From: Microbacterium sp. 4R-513
GTDB lineage: Bacteria > Actinomycetota > Actinomycetes > Actinomycetales > Microbacteriaceae
Length of the DNA: 64,000 nt
Direction of reading: 5' to 3'
Assembly (NCBI RefSeq): GCF_011046485.1
Contig: NZ_CP049256.1
Coordinates: forward strand, 3,286,001-3,350,000
Shown here: positions 48,381-57,898 of the stretch, piece after piece
How the letters are laid out: every line of letters begins with the position of its first letter
How positions within the stretch are numbered: the stretch's first letter is position 1
Program-made: the position numbers and the translations under genes
The notes under the pieces: model-generated
Databases searched by the model: none
What the model was told of the DNA's origin: nothing
Seen by the model: the letters and a program-made list of their open reading frames with translations, nothing else

Positions 48381-49071
48381 GCTCCGGCGAGTTGTTGCGG
48401 ACGTTGCCCACCGCCTTGCTCACGACGTGGTTCTCGAGCTCGTCCGCGATAGCCGGAGCGGCGTCGATCGCGGCATCCAGTACGTCCCGCACGTTGTCGG
48501 TGTCGGGGTCGAGCCAGGCATCGGCGTGGTCGGCGTCGATGAAGAGGGGCATGCGGTCGTGGATCGAGCCCAGTCGGCCGATCGAGTCGCGGGTGAGGAT
48601 CGTGAAGCTCAGCACCCAGCGGTCGGGATCGTCGTCGGGTTTCGAGGCATCCTTCCACCACTCGTAGAGCCCCGCGAAGAACATCGGTGACTCGTCGGCG
48701 GGGTGGATGTAGTGCGGGATCTTCTGATCGCCGACCTTCTTCCACTCGTAATAGCCGGATGCCGGCACCACCGCGCGCCGCTTCTCGAGGGCCTTGCGGA
48801 ACATCGGCTTGTCCTCGAGCTCTTCAGCGCGGGCATTGAAGGCGCGCGCGCCGATCTTGAGGTCTTTCGCCCACGCCGGTACGAGCCCCCACCGGGCGAC
48901 TTCGAGGCGCCGCGTCGGCGGCTCGGTCTTGGCCGAGTCGAGGACGATCGCGACCTCGGAGGTCGGTGCGATGTTGTACGACGGCTCGGGCAGGTCTTCG
49001 GCCTCCACGTCGACACGCAGCACCCCGACGAGCTCGGAGCCGACGTTGGCGACGACGAATCTTCCGCACAT
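48361..49071 (-). CDS. SOS response-associated peptidase (SRAP/YedK/HMCES)
   Basis: 236-aa SRAP protein that crosslinks to abasic sites in single-stranded DNA through its exposed second residue. Cys2 (MCGRF), Asn33 (YNIAPT), Asn80 (FNARAE), Glu109 (GYYEWK) and His171 (IHDRMP) are the active-site residues of YedK/HMCES and all are present. The length is standard. ATG lies six bases after TAGGCT. It overlaps the arginase-family gene tail to tail. Confidence 0.95.
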   Translation of the reverse strand: MCGRFVVANVGSELVGVLRVDVEAEDLPEPSYNIAPTSEVAIVLDSAKTEPPTRRLEVARWGLVPAWAKDLKIGARAFNARAEELEDKPMFRKALEKRRAVVPASGYYEWKKVGDQKIPHYIHPADESPMFFAGLYEWWKDASKPDDDPDRWVLSFTILTRDSIGRLGSIHDRMPLFIDADHADAWLDPDTDNVRDVLDAAIDAAPAIADELENHVVSKAVGNVRNNSPELIEPVE

Positions 49072-49077
49072 GCCGTC

Positions 49078-49083
49078 AGCCTA
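49078..49083 (-). promoter_or_regulatory. -10 hexamer TAGGCT, leaderless start
   Basis: Minus-strand TAGGCT ends six bases before the SRAP ATG. An exposed N-terminal MC matters for SRAP chemistry, and this places the start exactly there. No LexA box was recognised. Confidence 0.55.
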
Positions 49084-49099
49084 CGCGCGGGGTCAGACG

Positions 49100-50137
49100 T
49101 CAGGCCTGGAGGACGCCGACCTCTTCGAGGCGCTCCAGCAGACCGGCGCCGTCCGACTCCGTGACCCACGGGACCGCGGCGGCGTGGTCGTCCACGACCG
49201 TGCGTCCACCGGCGAGGACGGCCTCAGCCGGCGACAGTCGACGGAGCGCGACACCGACGACATTGGCCGGGTTCTCACTCGCGAAGGTCGTGTAGATCTC
49301 GTCGTCGTGCTGCCCGTCGTCGCCGATCAGGAGCCACTTGACGTCGGGGAACTCCTTTGCCAGGCGACGCAGGTTCGAGAGCTTGTGCGCCTTGCCGCTG
49401 CGGAACCACCGGTCGTGCGTGGGACCCCAGTCGGTGAGGAGGATCGCCCCGGGTGGGAAGAGGTGACGGCGGAGGAACCTGATGAGCGTGGGGGCGACGT
49501 TCCATGCCCCGGTCGAGAGGTAGACGACGGGCGCCCCCGGGTTCTCCCGCGCGATGCGCTCGAGGAGCACTGCCATCCCGGGCACGGGCTGGCGGGCGTG
49601 CTCGTCGACGACGAACGAGTTCCAAGCCGCGAGCAGCGGGCGGGGGAGCGCGGTCACCATTACCGTGTCGTCCACGTCGGAGACGAGGCCGAACTTCACC
49701 TCGGGGCCGACGACGAAGACGCGGGTCTCGACGGGCTCGCCGCCCTCCACCGTCATCTCGAACGTCTGCCAGCCGGGTTCGAGCCGGGCGGGCAGCACCG
49801 TGTCGATGACACCGCCGCGGTCGGCGACGACCTCGTGCTTCACGCCCGCGATCGTGACGGTGACCTGCGCGAACCCGACGGGTACCGACGCGAAGCTGCG
49901 CCACCCGCGGATCCTCGCGTATTCGCCCGTCTCGACCGGCTTGGCGGGCTTGACGGGCGGAACGATGAGCACGCGTCCGAGAACGCGCACCCAGTCGACG
50001 CCGCCGTAGCCGGGGAACGGCGTGACGGTCGGCTTGTGGCTGCGCGCACGCGCGCGACGCTCCCGCCAGGCGTGGAAGCGGTACTCGAGGCGGGCGAGCC
50101 ACAGGACCTTGGGGTGGCCGGAGTCGTTCGCGGGCAT
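49100..50137 (-). CDS. App1-family phosphatase (DUF2183)
   Basis: 345-aa protein with the App1 catalytic domain, a HAD-like phosphatidate phosphatase in yeast. The DxDxT nucleophile motif is D154-V-D156-D-T158 in LVSDVDDTVM, later STGAWNVAP and a GDDGQHDDEIY block complete the site. Residues 60-145 form a beta-sandwich-like N-terminal region. No signal peptide. It follows the DedA gene by four bases on the same strand, so both may act on membrane lipids; that is inference. Confidence 0.88.
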   Translation of the reverse strand: MPANDSGHPKVLWLARLEYRFHAWRERRARARSHKPTVTPFPGYGGVDWVRVLGRVLIVPPVKPAKPVETGEYARIRGWRSFASVPVGFAQVTVTIAGVKHEVVADRGGVIDTVLPARLEPGWQTFEMTVEGGEPVETRVFVVGPEVKFGLVSDVDDTVMVTALPRPLLAAWNSFVVDEHARQPVPGMAVLLERIARENPGAPVVYLSTGAWNVAPTLIRFLRRHLFPPGAILLTDWGPTHDRWFRSGKAHKLSNLRRLAKEFPDVKWLLIGDDGQHDDEIYTTFASENPANVVGVALRRLSPAEAVLAGGRTVVDDHAAAVPWVTESDGAGLLERLEEVGVLQA

Positions 50138-50141
50138 CCTC

Positions 50142-50825
50142 TCAGTCTTCCACGTCCTCCTCGAAGCGGCCCGACGGGGCGGCCTCCTCCTCGTGCATAT
50201 GGCGCCGTTCGACGCGCTCGATGATCTTCTTGCCCACGAACACCAGCACGAGGAACAGCACGATGACGCCGACGAACAGATAGCCCGCGTAGTGGATGCG
50301 ATCGGCGAGGTCTCGGTAGGTGCCCGCGGCGGCCGCCGAGACAGAGATGTACAGCGCCGCCCAGACGATGCACGCCGGCGTGGTCCATGCGAGGAAGCGT
50401 CGATACGGATAGCCGCTCATGCCGACCGTGAGCGGTACGAGCGAGTGCAGCACCGGGAGGAAGCGCGAGATGAAGATCGCCGGACCGCCGCGCCGGCGGA
50501 GGTACCGCTCGGATCGCTCCCACTTGTCGTCGCCGATGCGCCGCCCGAGCCGCGAGACGCGGATCTTCGGTCCGAGGAACCGTCCCAGCCAGAAGCCGAT
50601 GCTCTCGCCGATGAGCGCGCCGACCACCACGGCGACGCCGAGCAGGACGCCCTCGAGCAGCGAGGCCACGGCCGTGCCGGCGACGATCACCACCGTGTCG
50701 CCCGGCACCACGAGACCGACCAGGATGCTCGTCTCGAGCATCACCGCGACACCGGCGATCAGCGTCCTCACGACGGGGTCGACGCTCTGCACGGCGTCGA
50801 GCAGCCACGTGAGGAACTCGTTCAC
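50142..50825 (-). CDS. DedA family membrane protein
   Basis: 227-aa DedA/SNARE-associated protein. The amphipathic reentrant segment VVPGDTVVIVAG, the GRFLGPKIRVSRLG and the FISRFLPVLHSLVPLTVGM-type arginine motif are typical. DedA proteins include C55- and phospholipid-flippases, so it probably moves a lipid carrier. A charged cytoplasmic tail (ERRHMHEEEAA) ends it. GTG start with leaderless TAGGCT; App1 follows. Confidence 0.92.
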   Translation of the reverse strand: MNEFLTWLLDAVQSVDPVVRTLIAGVAVMLETSILVGLVVPGDTVVIVAGTAVASLLEGVLLGVAVVVGALIGESIGFWLGRFLGPKIRVSRLGRRIGDDKWERSERYLRRRGGPAIFISRFLPVLHSLVPLTVGMSGYPYRRFLAWTTPACIVWAALYISVSAAAAGTYRDLADRIHYAGYLFVGVIVLFLVLVFVGKKIIERVERRHMHEEEAAPSGRFEEDVED

Positions 50826-50831
50826 GGCACG

Positions 50832-50837
50832 AGCCTA
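50832..50837 (-). promoter_or_regulatory. -10 hexamer TAGGCT of the DedA-App1 unit
   Basis: Minus-strand TAGGCT ends six bases before the DedA GTG. It lies where the -35 of the divergent pabB promoter should be. Confidence 0.5.
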
Positions 50838-50855
50838 GAGCGCGGGCGTCCCCTC

Positions 50856-50861
50856 TAGCCT
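50856..50861 (+). promoter_or_regulatory. -10 hexamer TAGCCT of pabB
   Basis: TAGCCT ends six bases before the pabB ATG. Only 42 bases separate it and the DedA start. Confidence 0.5.
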
Positions 50862-50867
50862 GGGAAG

Positions 50868-52175
50868 ATGTCGCATCCCCTCGTCGCCGAGCCGCTCGAC
50901 GTCTGGATCGACCCCGAGACCCTCTATCTCGCCCTGTTCGCGACGCTCGAGCACTCGTTCTGGCTGGATGCCGGACCTGACGCAACGACCGGCTGGAGCT
51001 GGATCGGCACCGGCGATCGGGCCGATGACCCGGCGGTCGTCCGGGATGTCGCGTGCGCCGGCGCGGGGGCATCCAGTCCGGAGGGGCGGTTCGGCGGCGG
51101 CTGGGTGGGATGGCTCGGCTACGAGCCGGGCGCCGCACGCGCCGGCGCTCCGACCGCCGACCCCGGCGACGACGTCCCGTCCGACCTGTGGCTGCGGGCG
51201 GAGCGCCTGGTCGCGTTCGATCACACCGCCCGCAAGGCGTACGCCTTCGCGTGCGGCGAGGAGGTCGCCGACTTCGCGCGATCCGTGCGGGCGGCCGTGA
51301 GGCATCCCGTTCCGCCCCTGCATGCCGCACCCGCGCCCGTCTCGGTCCTGGCGCGACATGAGCCCGATCAGTACGAGGCTCTGATCGAGCGGTGCCGCGA
51401 TGCGATCCGTGAGGGCGATGCGTACCAGCTCTGCCTCACGACGCGGTTCGCCGTCGAGGCATCCGTCGATCCTCTCGAGTCCTACCGGCGGCTGCGCTCG
51501 CGCACGCCCGCGCATCACGGCGGACTCATCCGGTCGGGGTCCGTCGCGCTGCTGAGCGCGAGTCCCGAGCTGTTCCTCGAGGTCGGCGACGGCATCGTTC
51601 GGACGCACCCGATCAAGGGCACGCGGCCGCGCGGGACGGATGGCGCGACCGACGCGGCGCTCGCCGCCGAGCTCGCCGCGAGCGAGAAGGAGCGCGCCGA
51701 GAACGTCATGATCGTGGATCTCATGCGCAACGACCTCTCGCGCGTGTGCCTCGACGGCACGGTCGCCGTCGAGCGCCTCTTCGCCATCGAGAGCTACCCC
51801 GCCGTGCATCAGCTCGTGAGCACCGTGTCGGGCACGCTCGAAGACGACGTCACGGTCGGCCGGCTGCTCGACGCAGCCTTCCCGGCCGGGAGCATGACCG
51901 GTGCGCCGAAGCTGTCGGCCATGACGATCCTGCACGACCTCGAAGGAGGGCCGCGCGGCGTCTTCTCGGGGTGCTTCGGATGGATCGGCGATGACGGAGC
52001 ACTCGACCTCGCCATGATCATCCGCTCGATCGTCGTCCATTCGCATGGCGCCTACGTCGGCGCCGGGGGAGGGATCACGTGGCGCTCGGACGCCGCCGCC
52101 GAGGTCGCCGAGGTGGGGGTGAAGGCGCGGGGTCCCCTCGGGGCGCTGGGGGCGACACTGCCGCCCGGCTGGTGA
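50868..52175 (+). CDS. pabB: aminodeoxychorismate synthase component I
   Basis: Chorismate-binding enzyme (435 aa) that makes 4-amino-4-deoxychorismate for folate. The lysine motif PIKGTRPRG (PabB type, in place of the TrpE PIAGTxxRG), EKERAENVMIVDLMRNDLSR, and FPAGSMTGAPK near the end are all present. The N-terminal part is short. No glutaminase component (PabA) or lyase (PabC) is adjacent. folC elsewhere in this window acts in the same pathway. Anthranilate synthase is less likely because of the PIKGT motif. Confidence 0.92.
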   Translation: MSHPLVAEPLDVWIDPETLYLALFATLEHSFWLDAGPDATTGWSWIGTGDRADDPAVVRDVACAGAGASSPEGRFGGGWVGWLGYEPGAARAGAPTADPGDDVPSDLWLRAERLVAFDHTARKAYAFACGEEVADFARSVRAAVRHPVPPLHAAPAPVSVLARHEPDQYEALIERCRDAIREGDAYQLCLTTRFAVEASVDPLESYRRLRSRTPAHHGGLIRSGSVALLSASPELFLEVGDGIVRTHPIKGTRPRGTDGATDAALAAELAASEKERAENVMIVDLMRNDLSRVCLDGTVAVERLFAIESYPAVHQLVSTVSGTLEDDVTVGRLLDAAFPAGSMTGAPKLSAMTILHDLEGGPRGVFSGCFGWIGDDGALDLAMIIRSIVVHSHGAYVGAGGGITWRSDAAAEVAEVGVKARGPLGALGATLPPGW

Positions 52176-52250
52176 GGACGCCCGTCGGGTAACCTGGAAC
52201 CCCGCGTTTCGCGCGCTCTCCCGGCTTTTTCACGATTGGTGCTCCTTCAC

Positions 52251-54842
52251 GTGTCACAGACGTCCCCTCCCGACACCGCCGCGCCCGCCGAGGACGGTGG
52301 TTACGACGCGTACGCCATTCAGCAGAAGTGGCAGGCGCGATGGACGGAGTCCGACCCGTTCCGTGCCGGCGGCACCGACGACACGCGGCCGCGCAAGTAC
52401 GTGCTCGGGATGTTCCCGTACCCGTCCGGCGACCTGCACATGGGCCACGCCGAGAGCTACGCCTACGTCGACATCGTCGCCCGCTTCTGGCGCCACCGCG
52501 GCTACAACGTCCTGAACCCCATCGGGTGGGACTCGTTCGGCCTGCCCGCCGAGAACGCGGCGATCCAGCGCGGCGCCGACCCGCGGGAGTGGACGTACGC
52601 GAACATCGCGCAGCACAAGAAGAGCTTCCGTGAGTACGGCTCCTCGTACGACTGGAGTCGCATCCTCCACACGAGCGACCCCGACTACTACCGCTGGAAC
52701 CAGTGGCTCTTCCAGCTGCTGTACGAGCGCGGCCTCGCCTACCGCAAGGAGAGCCCCGTCAACTGGTGCCCGCACGACCAGACGGTGCTCGCCAACGAGC
52801 AGGTCATCGACGGGCGCTGCGAGCGGTGCGGCACCGAGGTCGTCAAGAAGAAGCTCACGCAGTGGTACTTCAAGATCACCGACTACGCCGACCGTCTGCT
52901 GGACGACCTCAACCAGCTCGAGGGCTTCTGGCCGCAGAAGGTCATCCGGATGCAGCGCAACTGGATCGGGCGCTCGGTCGGAGCCGACATCGACTTCGAG
53001 ATCGAGGGACATCCCGAGAAGGTCACGGTCTTCTCGACGCGCCCTGACACGCTGCACGGCGCCACGTTCTTCGTCGTGGCGCCCGACAGCGACCTTGCGG
53101 CCGAGCTCGCTGCCGGATCGTCGCCCGAGGTGCGGATGCGCTTCCAGGACTACCTCGAGCGGGTCGGGCGCGAGTCCGAGATCGAGCGTCAGAGCACGGA
53201 CCGCCCGAAGACGGGCGTTTTCCTCGAGCGCTACGCCGTCAACCCGGTCAACGGCGAGCGTCTGCCGATCTGGGCGGCCGACTACGTGCTCGCCGACTAC
53301 GGCCACGGCGCCGTCATGGCGGTGCCCGCACACGATCAGCGCGACCTCGACTTCGCGCGCGCCTTCGACCTGCCTGTCCGGGTCGTCGTCGACACCACGG
53401 CACCCGTGACGGGTGCCATCCCGGTCATCGAGCTGGACGAGAACGGCGATCCGATCGATCCCGGTGCCGACACCGACTCGCTCGCCGAGCTCGACCCCGC
53501 CAGGACCGGCATCGCGCTCACGGGCGAGGGCCGCATGGTCAACTCCGGAGCCCTCGACGGTCTGTCGAAGCGCAACGCGATCGCCCGCATGACCGAGCAG
53601 CTGGAAGCCGCGGGGACGGGCCGCGCCGCGAAGTCCTTCCGCCTGCGGGACTGGCTCATCTCGCGCCAGCGATTCTGGGGCACCCCGATCCCGATGATCC
53701 ACACCGAGGACGGTCGCATCGTCCCCGTGCCCGCGGATCAGCTGCCGCTCACGCTTCCGGACGCCCACGGCCTCGACCTGACGCCGAAGGGCACGTCGCC
53801 GCTCGGCGGCGCGACCGAATGGATGCAGACGGTCGACCCCGAGACGGGCGAGCCGGCGCTCCGCGATCCCGACACGATGGACACCTTCGTCGACAGCTCG
53901 TGGTACTTCCTGCGCTTCCTGTCGCCGGGCGACGAGAGCGAGGCGTTCTCGCCGCGCGAGGCCGACAAATGGGCGCCCGTCGACTCGTACATCGGCGGCG
54001 TCGAGCACGCGATCCTCCACCTCCTCTACGCGCGCTTCATCACGAAGGTGCTCTACGACGCGGGTCTGATCGAGTTCACCGAGCCCTTCACGAGCCTCGT
54101 GAACCAGGGCATGGTGCTGCTGCGCGGCTCGAAGATGTCCAAGAGCAAGGGGAACCTCGTCGAGTTCGCCTCGAGCATGGTCGATCCCGGCGCCGACGCC
54201 GTCCGAGTCGCGATCGCGTTCGCAGGCCCCGTCGAGGACGACATCCACTGGGAGGACGTCTCGACCGTCGGCGCCCAGAAGTTCCTGTCGCGCGCATGGC
54301 GCGTCGCGAAGGACGTCACCAGCGCGCCCGACGTCGTGTGGGCCGAGGGCGATCAGGCTCTTCGTCGCGTGACCCACCGTCTCCTGGCGGACGCACCGGG
54401 CCTCGTGGAGCAGACGAAGTTCAACGTGGTCGTCGCGCGACTCATGGAGCTCGTGAACGCGACGCGCAAGACGATCGACTCCGGGGCCGGTCCCGCCGAT
54501 CCCGCCGTGCGCGAGGCTGCCGAGGCGGTCGCCATGGTGCTCGACCTCTTCGCGCCTCACACCGCGGAGGAGATGTGGGAGACCCTCGGCTACGAGCCCT
54601 TCGTCGGACTCGTCCCGTGGCGTCAGGCCGACCCGATGCTCCTCGTCGAGGACTCGGTGACGGCGGTCGTCCAGATCGACGGCAAGGTGCGTGCGACGCT
54701 CGAGGTGCCGACGCGGATCAGCGGCGACGAGCTCGAAGCGCTCGCCCGGGGCAACGAGCGCGTCCAGCGCGCGCTGGGCGACCGCGAGATCGTCCGGGCG
54801 ATCGTGCGGCCCCCCAAGGTCGTGAGCTTCAGCACGCGCTGA
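52251..54842 (+). CDS. leuS: leucyl-tRNA synthetase
   Basis: Class I synthetase (863 aa from this start) charging tRNA-Leu. The HIGH variant HMGH is at residues 63-66 ([11 protein letters not shown]) and KMSKS starts at Lys628 ([10 protein letters not shown]). The editing domain (about 230-420) includes [15 protein letters not shown]. Starts GTG 52251, GTG 52239 and TTG 52236 are all in frame without a clear ribosome site; I use the last. TAACCT near 52189 may be the -10 box. No T-box is visible upstream. Confidence 0.97.
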   Translation: MSQTSPPDTAAPAEDGGYDAYAIQQKWQARWTESDPFRAGGTDDTRPRKYVLGMFPYPSGDLHMGHAESYAYVDIVARFWRHRGYNVLNPIGWDSFGLPAENAAIQRGADPREWTYANIAQHKKSFREYGSSYDWSRILHTSDPDYYRWNQWLFQLLYERGLAYRKESPVNWCPHDQTVLANEQVIDGRCERCGTEVVKKKLTQWYFKITDYADRLLDDLNQLEGFWPQKVIRMQRNWIGRSVGADIDFEIEGHPEKVTVFSTRPDTLHGATFFVVAPDSDLAAELAAGSSPEVRMRFQDYLERVGRESEIERQSTDRPKTGVFLERYAVNPVNGERLPIWAADYVLADYGHGAVMAVPAHDQRDLDFARAFDLPVRVVVDTTAPVTGAIPVIELDENGDPIDPGADTDSLAELDPARTGIALTGEGRMVNSGALDGLSKRNAIARMTEQLEAAGTGRAAKSFRLRDWLISRQRFWGTPIPMIHTEDGRIVPVPADQLPLTLPDAHGLDLTPKGTSPLGGATEWMQTVDPETGEPALRDPDTMDTFVDSSWYFLRFLSPGDESEAFSPREADKWAPVDSYIGGVEHAILHLLYARFITKVLYDAGLIEFTEPFTSLVNQGMVLLRGSKMSKSKGNLVEFASSMVDPGADAVRVAIAFAGPVEDDIHWEDVSTVGAQKFLSRAWRVAKDVTSAPDVVWAEGDQALRRVTHRLLADAPGLVEQTKFNVVVARLMELVNATRKTIDSGAGPADPAVREAAEAVAMVLDLFAPHTAEEMWETLGYEPFVGLVPWRQADPMLLVEDSVTAVVQIDGKVRATLEVPTRISGDELEALARGNERVQRALGDREIVRAIVRPPKVVSFSTR

Positions 54843-54935
54843 CGCTCTCCTCCCCAGTGCCGGAGGGCGCGGGGGAGTGCACGCCCGGTTCATTCTCGCC
54901 TCGGCGGGCCCCGGACGGCGCCTAGCGTCACCTGC

Positions 54936-55538
54936 GTGACGACGGGGGAGGACTCGACCCGCGATCGTCGGCGCCTCGGCGTCGGCGCCGCGATCGTCGT
55001 CGTGCTCGTCGCGCTCGCGATCACGGTCGGCATCGGCATCCTTCGCGGCGCCGGTTCTCCTGTGCAGGCCGTGGCTGTCGACGCTGCTCCGTCGACGGAT
55101 GCCTCGGCCGCGGCATCCGTCTACGTGCACGTATCGGGAGCGGTGGCGGCGCCCGGCCTCTACGTGCTGCCCGAGCGGGCGCGGGTCGTCGACGCCGTCG
55201 CGGCCGCCGGGGGGTTCGCCGAGGGTGCCGACGAGTCCGCGGTCAACCTCGCTCGGTCGCTGAGCGACGGGGAGCAGCTCGTCGTGCCGGTGATCGGGGC
55301 GGCTCCCGTCAACGGGGCGGCGCCCGGCGAAGGGACGAGCGGCGATGGACGCGTCAACCTCAACACCGCCGATGCGAGCGAGCTCGACTCCCTGCCACGG
55401 ATCGGGCCGGCGATGGCCGAGCGCATCATCGAGTGGCGGACCGCGAACGGCGGGTTCACGAGCGTCGAGGACCTCCTCGCGGTGCCGGGCATCGGCGACA
55501 AGATGCTCGATGCGCTGCGGGATCTCGTGACGATATGA
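54936..55538 (+). CDS. comEA: ComEA-like DNA-binding competence protein
   Basis: 200-aa exported DNA-binding protein. One N-terminal membrane helix (GVGAAIVVVLVALAITVGIG), a SLBB domain (VYVHVSGAVAAPGLYVLPE) and a C-terminal helix-hairpin-helix pair (RVNLNTADASELDSLPRIGP, AMAERIIEWR, VPGIGDKML). In competent bacteria it hands DNA to ComEC. The GTG lies seven bases after TAGCGT, near a leaderless layout. comEC overlaps its end. Confidence 0.9.
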   Translation: MTTGEDSTRDRRRLGVGAAIVVVLVALAITVGIGILRGAGSPVQAVAVDAAPSTDASAAASVYVHVSGAVAAPGLYVLPERARVVDAVAAAGGFAEGADESAVNLARSLSDGEQLVVPVIGAAPVNGAAPGEGTSGDGRVNLNTADASELDSLPRIGPAMAERIIEWRTANGGFTSVEDLLAVPGIGDKMLDALRDLVTI

Positions 55539-57889
55539 CGCCCGTCCCGCACGCACGAGCACGGCTGCGCCGCCTTCGCCTGATGCCCGTGGCGGCGGCC
55601 GCGTGGGGCACGGCGGGCCTCGCAACCGCTGTGCCGGAGACCTCCGTTCCTCTCGCGATCGGCGCGTGGGTGGCTGCGGCGCTCGCACTCGCCCTCCTCT
55701 TCCGCCGCCGAGGGGCCGCTCTCGTCGCGGTCGTGCTGGGTCTCGCCGCAGCGGCCGCGATCGCCTCCCACGTCGCACTCGCCCAGCCCGCGCGGTCGGA
55801 GGCGCTGGCGTTCGTCGGCTCGGGAGGCCGAGCCGTCGAGGTGACCGCGACCGTCATGGGCAAGGTCGAGCGGCGCGTCACGGGGGAGCTGGCCTTCGAC
55901 GCCGTCGCGAGCGGTATCCGTCTCGGTCGGGAAGAGCACGGCGGGCAGAATCTGCCGATCACGATCCGCGTCCACCCTGACGAGGTCGACGACCTCGGCG
56001 CCCTCGACGTCGGAGCGGTGGTCATCGCCTCGGGAAGCGCCCGGGCGACGGATGCCGGCGAGCGGGCGGTCTTCGACCTGTCGGCCACGCGCGGTGTCGT
56101 CGTGGCGCAGCCGCCCGGCGGCCCCGCCGCCGTCGCGGCAGCCCTTCGTCACGGGCTGACCGCGACGGCAGCGGGGCTCCCCGAGCCAGGTGCCGGTCTC
56201 ATCCCGGGGCTGGCGGTGGGCGACACGAGTCTTGTCGATCCGGGCCTCGACGCCGCCATGAAATCGTCGTCGCTCTCGCATCTGACCGCAGTGTCCGGGG
56301 CGAACTGCGCCCTCGTCGTCGGCATCGCCTTCGCGGGCGCCGCGCTCGCCGGGGTGCCGCGGGTGGGCCGGGTGGTCGCCGGGGTGGTGGCGCTCACAGG
56401 CTTCGTCGTGCTCGTGACGCCCGAGCCGAGCGTCGCCCGTGCCGGCGTCATGGCGGCGGTGGCCATGCTCTCGGTGGCGCTCGGCCGACCGGCTGTCGGC
56501 GCCGCGGTGCTATCACTCGCCGTCACCGTGCTCCTGGTCGGCGATCCGTGGCTCGCGACCTCGCTGGGATTCGCCCTCTCCGTCGCGGCGACGGCGGCTC
56601 TGCTTCTGCTCGCCCGCCCGCTCGCGTCGGGTCTCGAGCGGTGGATGCCGCGGGCTCTGGCCCTTGCACTCTCCGTGCCGCTCGCGGCGCAGCTCGCGTG
56701 CGGTCCCCTCCTGGTCCTCATCTCGCCGAGCGTTCCGCTGTACGGCGTGGTGGCGAACCTCCTGGCCGCTCCGGCGGCTCCTGTCGCGACGGTCGTCGGT
56801 CTTGCCGCCTGCCTGGCGCTGCCGATCCCGGTCGTGCAGTCCGGCCTCACCGCGATCGCGTGGCTCCCGGCCGCGTGGATCGCTTCGACGGCGAACATCT
56901 TCAGCGACCTCCCGGGGGGCCAGGTCCGGTGGGCCGAGGGCTGGTGGGGCGCCTCGGCGCTGGCGGTGCTGGGCGCCGCGGTAGCCGTACTCGCGGTTCG
57001 CCGGGCGGCCCCCATGCTGCGGACCGCGGCGGCGGTACTCGTCGCGGCGGTCATCGGCGTGACCGCCGGCACCTCGGCGCTCGCGACGGTCGCCGGCCCG
57101 CTGACGCTTCCGGCCGAGTGGACGATCCTCGCGTGCGACGTCGGCCAGGGCGACGCCGTGCTCATCCGCTCCGCCGGCGAGGTGGCGCTCGTCGACACCG
57201 GACCCGACCCCGAGGCGCTGAACGGATGCCTCGACCGCGCGGGGATCGCGCGTCTGAACCTGCTGGTCCTCACTCACTTCGACCTCGACCACGCCGGCGG
57301 CTCCACGGCGGTCGTCGGACGCGTCGACGAAGTGCGCCACGGGCCTTCCGCATCGGCCCAGGACGAGACGCTCCTCGAAGGTTTCCGACGAGGGGGAGCG
57401 ACCGTGGTCCAGGCCGCGGCAGGTCAGACGGGGCGGCTCGGTGATGCGGACTGGGTGCTCCGGTGGCCGCCGCCCGCGAGCAGGGCCTTCCCGAGCGGCA
57501 ACGACGCGAGCGTCGTCCTCGACATCGGCGGCGGAGGGGTGCCTCACGCGCTCTTCCTCGGCGACATGTCCGCCTCACCACAGCGGGCGCTTGCGGCATC
57601 CGGCGCTCTCTCGCCGCCGTACGACTTCGTGAAGGTCGCGCACCATGGCAGCGCCGACCAGGCTCCCGAGCTGTACGAGCAGATCGCGCCGGCCGTCGCC
57701 GTCGTGACGGTGGGCATCGGCAACGACTACGGCCATCCGCGCGCCGAGACGCTGGAACTGCTCGAGCGGCTCGGAGCGGTGATCGTCCGAACCGACGAGG
57801 AGGGCATGCTCGCGCTGTGGCGCGCCCGGGAGGGAGAGGGCGTCGCCGTCTGGCGCGAGCGGGCCGGCGACGTCGTGCCCGCTGGCTAG
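55535..57889 (+). CDS. comEC: ComEC/Rec2 family DNA-uptake channel
   Basis: 784-aa membrane protein. The N-terminal soluble OB-like part is followed by the competence domain with many helices and LTAVSGANCALVVGIAF, the family signature. A C-terminal metallo-beta-lactamase domain has LTHFDLDHAGG (HxxDxDH), a later HHGSADQA and the last GHPRAETLELL. It forms the DNA channel and a nuclease. ATG overlaps the comEA stop (ATGA). The rest of a competence pilus is not in this window. Its TAG stop also forms the holA -10 box. Confidence 0.92.
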   Translation: MTPVPHARARLRRLRLMPVAAAAWGTAGLATAVPETSVPLAIGAWVAAALALALLFRRRGAALVAVVLGLAAAAAIASHVALAQPARSEALAFVGSGGRAVEVTATVMGKVERRVTGELAFDAVASGIRLGREEHGGQNLPITIRVHPDEVDDLGALDVGAVVIASGSARATDAGERAVFDLSATRGVVVAQPPGGPAAVAAALRHGLTATAAGLPEPGAGLIPGLAVGDTSLVDPGLDAAMKSSSLSHLTAVSGANCALVVGIAFAGAALAGVPRVGRVVAGVVALTGFVVLVTPEPSVARAGVMAAVAMLSVALGRPAVGAAVLSLAVTVLLVGDPWLATSLGFALSVAATAALLLLARPLASGLERWMPRALALALSVPLAAQLACGPLLVLISPSVPLYGVVANLLAAPAAPVATVVGLAACLALPIPVVQSGLTAIAWLPAAWIASTANIFSDLPGGQVRWAEGWWGASALAVLGAAVAVLAVRRAAPMLRTAAAVLVAAVIGVTAGTSALATVAGPLTLPAEWTILACDVGQGDAVLIRSAGEVALVDTGPDPEALNGCLDRAGIARLNLLVLTHFDLDHAGGSTAVVGRVDEVRHGPSASAQDETLLEGFRRGGATVVQAAAGQTGRLGDADWVLRWPPPASRAFPSGNDASVVLDIGGGGVPHALFLGDMSASPQRALAASGALSPPYDFVKVAHHGSADQAPELYEQIAPAVAVVTVGIGNDYGHPRAETLELLERLGAVIVRTDEEGMLALWRAREGEGVAVWRERAGDVVPAG

Positions 57890-57892
57890 GCT
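57887..57892 (+). promoter_or_regulatory. -10 hexamer TAGGCT containing the comEC stop codon
   Basis: The TAG stop of comEC is the first half of TAGGCT, which ends six bases before the holA ATG. Confidence 0.55.
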
Positions 57893-57898
57893 GGATCC

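Noticed and set aside
52254..55778. 1174-codon open frame antisense to leuS and comEA
   Set aside because: Runs across two genes and their gap, with no motif or start site.
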